Below are positions 60,684 through 64,000 of a stretch of DNA of 64,000 bases, in pieces (position 1 is the stretch's first letter; each line of letters begins with the position of its first letter). Origin of the DNA: Chryseobacterium tagetis (lineage in GTDB: Bacteria > Bacteroidota > Bacteroidia > Flavobacteriales > Weeksellaceae). The notes below the pieces were generated by a model. That model saw only the letters and a list, made by a program, of their open reading frames with translations. It was not told the DNA's origin and searched no databases. Where the stretch lies: contig NZ_JAERSE020000003.1 of NCBI RefSeq assembly GCF_016735585.2, positions 434,001-498,000 on the forward strand. Direction: 5' to 3'. The translations under genes and the position numbers were made by a program.

Positions 60684-62807
60684 TTATTTAAACGTTCTTT
60701 TGATAATATTTCCGATTTCCATAAAATCATCATGATTTCCTACTGATCTTTTCTCCGAATTGATGTTGTCAAATTCTGAAAAAGGAAAAATCAGTAAATA
60801 ATTTTTATCATTCAGGTATTTATTAAGCAATTCAGGAATTCGTCGCATCTGCGGAAGATAAGATTCCATTCCTCTTTTTGCCATAAATACAATAAGGGCT
60901 TCATTGTCTTTTAATTGTATGGCAGTTTTCTCACCGTCTTTCCAATCATTCATAATGATGAATTCCGCTTCAATATTGGCTTTTTTTATAATTCTCTGCA
61001 AAATACCCAAAATCTCTTCTGAAGCATAAAAGGTAATTGTGGCTCCGGAATTTCTAGCGATATTCCATACCCTTAATAAAGCATGAAAAAATCCGGCTTC
61101 TTTATGCGCTTTTTCGGGAATCATTACAGCGTATTTTTTTATGGTAGACAGAGGCTGTGCCGCATGGTAAACCAAAACATTTACATCGTCGCTCTGCAAA
61201 TAGCCATTGTATAAATTATAGGTAAACGAGGGTGAAAATCCTTTATCATCTTCCAGACCGATAATGAGGTCTGTGATATTCTGTTCTTTTATAACATTCT
61301 TGACTCCGTTAATCACATCATTATCATATCTTTTTAACGCCTGAATCTTCACGTCCGCTGCAGCTGCAATATCTGTGGCATTATGCAGAAGTTTTTCCGC
61401 ATTTTTTACTGAAGATTCGTTCTTGTCTTCATTAATGACATTTAAAGCAAATACATTTTCTGTGTTGGAATGAGCTTTAATTAAAATCCCGAGATTAACC
61501 ATTCTTTCTACGGTCGTTTCATAATTTAAAGCTAAAAGAATATTTTCCTGTTCATCGCTGTTTCCTGAAATGGTTTCCTCATTATCCTGTTCTGCAATTT
61601 TCTGTGCACTCGACATGGATATGAATGATGAAATAGTACATGAAATAAGAATCAGTAAAATACTACCGTTAAGAACGTGTTCGTTTAATAATCTGATGGG
61701 TTCTCCCGTTTCGGTTTCAGAAAGAATAATGTTATAACCTACCATTACAGAAGCTAAAGTGGCTGCTGCAGAAGCGGAACTCAGACCAAAAATGAGCCTG
61801 CCTTCATCTTTGGTAAGTCTGAATGTTTTCTGTGTGGCAACGGCTGAAATATATTTTCCTCCAATTGATGCAACGAGCATAATTCCTGCGACTTCAAGGG
61901 TTTCCCAGCTTTTAAAAAATACTTTAAAATCAATCAGCATTCCGACACTAATCAAAAAGAAGGGGATGAAAATAGCATTTCCGACAAATTCTACACGGTT
62001 CATTAATGAGGAAGTATGCGGAATAAGTCTGTTTAAAGCCAATCCGGCGAAGAAAGCTCCGATAATGGCTTCTACTCCGGCTAATTCTGCTAACATCGCT
62101 GCAAGATAAATCATGACCAGTACAAAAATATACTGTGAAATTTTATCATCCACTTTTTTGAAAAACCATCTTCCGATGATAGGGAAAATAACTAAAACAA
62201 CGATTGCGAAAACAATAAAAGAGATCGAAAGTTTCGTCCAGAATTCGGTTCCGACATCACCCTGAGCCATTCCTACGATAATCGCTAAAACTAAAAGCGC
62301 AAGAATATCGGTGATCATTGTTCCACCAACTGTAATATTGACCGCTGTGTTTTTAGCTATTCCTAATTTACTGACTAACGGATAAGCAATCAGGGTATGC
62401 GATGAAAACAAACTGGCAAAAAGTACCGAAGTTAATACAGAAAAATTAAGGATATATATTCCTCCAAGATAGCCTAAAATAAAAGGAGCGATGAAGGTGT
62501 ATAAGCCAAAAGTAAGACTTTTCCATTTGTTTTTTTTGAAATCACCCATATCGATTTCTAATCCGGCCAAAAACATAATATACAGTAAACCCGTTGTTCC
62601 TGTTACAACAATGCTACTGTCTCTGGCTAAAATATTGAATCCGTTGGGCCCGATTACTGCTCCTGCAATAATTAATCCCAACAAATGTGGGACTTTTATT
62701 TTATTGAGTAAAAGGGGTGCTGCCAAAATAATAATGAGCACCAGAAGAAACTTCAGGACAGGATCTTCAATGGGAAGACTTAGGTTGTTGATACTTAGTA
62801 AAATCAT
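60684..62807 (-). CDS. CPA2-type cation/proton antiporter with universal-stress domains
   Basis: 707 residues. The N-terminal 400 residues hold about 12 transmembrane helices with motifs of the Na+/H+ exchanger (CPA2/KefB) family: LLNKIKVPHLLGLIIAGAVI, FLAGLEIDMGDFKKNKWKSL and ELAGVEAIIGAFFAGLALNR. The C-terminal 280 residues are cytosolic and carry two universal-stress-protein-like domains (NILLALNYETTVERMVNLGI, ITDLIIGLEDDKGFSPSFTY). It exchanges K+ or Na+ for protons at the inner membrane. It is followed by a lipoprotein gene six bases upstream on the same strand, so the two are probably cotranscribed. Confidence 0.9.
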   Translation of the reverse strand: MILLSINNLSLPIEDPVLKFLLVLIIILAAPLLLNKIKVPHLLGLIIAGAVIGPNGFNILARDSSIVVTGTTGLLYIMFLAGLEIDMGDFKKNKWKSLTFGLYTFIAPFILGYLGGIYILNFSVLTSVLFASLFSSHTLIAYPLVSKLGIAKNTAVNITVGGTMITDILALLVLAIIVGMAQGDVGTEFWTKLSISFIVFAIVVLVIFPIIGRWFFKKVDDKISQYIFVLVMIYLAAMLAELAGVEAIIGAFFAGLALNRLIPHTSSLMNRVEFVGNAIFIPFFLISVGMLIDFKVFFKSWETLEVAGIMLVASIGGKYISAVATQKTFRLTKDEGRLIFGLSSASAAATLASVMVGYNIILSETETGEPIRLLNEHVLNGSILLILISCTISSFISMSSAQKIAEQDNEETISGNSDEQENILLALNYETTVERMVNLGILIKAHSNTENVFALNVINEDKNESSVKNAEKLLHNATDIAAAADVKIQALKRYDNDVINGVKNVIKEQNITDLIIGLEDDKGFSPSFTYNLYNGYLQSDDVNVLVYHAAQPLSTIKKYAVMIPEKAHKEAGFFHALLRVWNIARNSGATITFYASEEILGILQRIIKKANIEAEFIIMNDWKDGEKTAIQLKDNEALIVFMAKRGMESYLPQMRRIPELLNKYLNDKNYLLIFPFSEFDNINSEKRSVGNHDDFMEIGNIIKRTFK

Positions 62808-62813
62808 TTGTGT

Positions 62814-63377
62814 TTATTTTTTTGAACGTACCAATTCTACTGAGAATTTTGCCATACAGTTATCAGAGGCAATGGTTCTGATGCCTTTCATTTTTGTGTC
62901 AGAAATATCATTGATCAGCACATTCATATCGACCTGTTTTTTTGCTGTGGAATCTGTTTTGAAGTTCAGTCTGATTTCGTTCTTTTCAAATTTTCCGGAA
63001 TATAATCTTACTAAATTGTTGTTATTGACAATTTTAGTGAAAAGTTGAAGGGAATCGCTTGCAAATTCCCATGTATCCGTACGTTGGTCACCCACAACAT
63101 AATCCCCACAGTTGGACTCTGTGCATATCACTCTCCCGATCCATGAGCCGGTAATTTCATCGGGCCATTTTATTATTTTAATTGAATCCGCATGCTTGAG
63201 TGCAAAAATACTGTCTCTCATTTTCAAAAGAGACTGGTAGTCTGCTTCTTTCTGCGCGAATGATTTTTCTTTATCCAGTAATTGTTTTTCCCTGGCTGTT
63301 AATTCATTTTCTTTATTTTTATTCTCACAGTTCAGAAGGATCAGAAAGAAAAAAAGTAGAAGTACTGGATTTTTCAT
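62814..63377 (-). CDS. Hypothetical lipoprotein
   Basis: 187 residues. A lipoprotein signal ends in the lipobox LLNC (Cys17). A charged helical stretch follows (NELTAREKQLLDKEKSFAQK), then a beta-rich domain with ITGSWIGRVICTESNCGDYV and four Cys residues, two of them close together. It is lipid-anchored in the envelope. It lies six bases upstream of the antiporter gene and is probably its operon partner, so it may help or report on the antiporter. No family with known function is recognised. Confidence 0.72.
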   Translation of the reverse strand: MKNPVLLLFFFLILLNCENKNKENELTAREKQLLDKEKSFAQKEADYQSLLKMRDSIFALKHADSIKIIKWPDEITGSWIGRVICTESNCGDYVVGDQRTDTWEFASDSLQLFTKIVNNNNLVRLYSGKFEKNEIRLNFKTDSTAKKQVDMNVLINDISDTKMKGIRTIASDNCMAKFSVELVRSKK

Positions 63378-63569
63378 AGAATTGAGTTGTTGTCTAAATA
63401 TAAGAAAAACTTAAGTCAAAATCCAAGTTTGTATAAGGGAAATGAAAGGATTTGAATGGAAATAAGACTGAAAAAAGTCGTTTTTAAGGATTTAAAAAGT
63501 CGGAGCTGATTTAGGCAACACTATATTTTAATGTGCCTAAATTTGATAGATTAAGGTATTTAATCACCA

Positions 63570-63980
63570 CTATTTTTTTGAATTTATATTTTTTTCTTTT
63601 TCCAGCATTTTTGGGTAAACAGGAAGAAAGTCATAAGTAGGATAAAATTCTGTATTGAAGCCTCCCCAAGCTCCGCTTTCAAAAACCTGATTGATTTCTC
63701 TCAAATATTGAGGCTTAAATTTCAGCGTAATAATCTGCCCAATTCCCATTACCACATTCCAGGAAACAATTTTTGAATGACTGCTCTTGAGTTTTTTATA
63801 GAAACCTTGTTTCATTACTTTTCCTTGGATGGAATCCACCGGATTGGTCTGTTGGTGTTTCATAATCACCGTCATTGTAATGCTGTCATTATCGATATAG
63901 TAAGGGCTCTTTTCTTTTTCTTGAGCTGAAATAATCAAAAATCCAAAACAGATTAACAGAAATGTACTTAATTTTTTCAT
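63570..63980 (-). CDS. Hypothetical secreted protein
   Basis: 136 residues. Residues 1-19 are a signal peptide (MKKLSTFLLICFGFLIISA). The mature part is basic and has an alpha/beta look (NDSITMTVIMKHQQTNPVDS, SWNVVMGIGQIITLKFKPQY). The pattern VVMGIGQIITLKF and the end WGGFNTEFYPTYDFLPVYP resemble a small ferredoxin-like domain, but I cannot name a family. It is a single gene; the 190 bases after its end hold no clear feature. Confidence 0.6.
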   Translation of the reverse strand: MKKLSTFLLICFGFLIISAQEKEKSPYYIDNDSITMTVIMKHQQTNPVDSIQGKVMKQGFYKKLKSSHSKIVSWNVVMGIGQIITLKFKPQYLREINQVFESGAWGGFNTEFYPTYDFLPVYPKMLEKEKNINSKK

Positions 63981-64000
63981 AGTAGTTTTTTTAGATGTAA

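Overview
The window looks like the chromosome of a Flavobacteriia member, most likely Chryseobacterium or a close relative. The evidence is low GC, long AT-rich gaps, promoters of the Bacteroidetes type (TAnnTTTG minus-7 boxes), lipoproteins with short signal peptides, and Bacteroidetes-type fibre genes. This is inferred from protein style, not from a marker gene.

Region 1 (about 0.4-16.6 kb, and again 26.6-32.3 kb) is an accessory island with the parts of an extracellular contractile injection system (eCIS) or tailocin-like particle, but without any tube, sheath, spike or baseplate gene in the window. It holds a LexA-like phage repressor with its own operator, a holin-like protein, a 1394-residue cargo-type protein ending in a predicted nuclease, a candidate immunity gene, several fibre-like proteins sharing one N-terminal tag, an eCIS-type AAA+ ATPase, and a lysis pair (a u-spanin-like lipoprotein overlapping a GH24 endolysin). 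The non-coding DNA is unusual. A roughly 70-bp leader repeat recurs eight times in front of fibre and cargo genes. A roughly 250-bp element with compensating base pairs occurs five times, three of them in exact 330-bp tandem.

Region 2 (16.7-26.5 kb, all on the minus strand) is a stress and redox block: alpha/beta hydrolase, DsbA-like protein, peroxiredoxin, two DUF1275 membrane proteins, a bicupin, an SRPBCC-like protein, a hybrid histidine kinase, a LytTR response regulator, an antibiotic-biosynthesis-monooxygenase-like protein and Dps. Three promoters in it carry the same direct-repeat site at the same distance from the same core box, so the block reads as a local LytTR regulon. It lies between two parts of the island.

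Region 3 (32.8-44.9 kb) is a tight six-gene operon of very large, mostly unrecognised proteins, including a DUF6603-like protein and a phage tail-collar protein. It is the best candidate for an undescribed system.

Region 4 (45-64 kb) is more ordinary chromosome. It has two short-chain dehydrogenases, each next to its own regulator (AraC-type, TetR-type) with visible operator sequences, two lipoproteins, a five-gene pentose phosphate operon (tkt, rpiB, gnd, zwf, pgl) facing a glucokinase gene, a flavin-binding stress protein, a CPA2 antiporter with universal-stress domains, and small hypothetical genes. No tRNA, rRNA, CRISPR array, transposase or integrase was seen.
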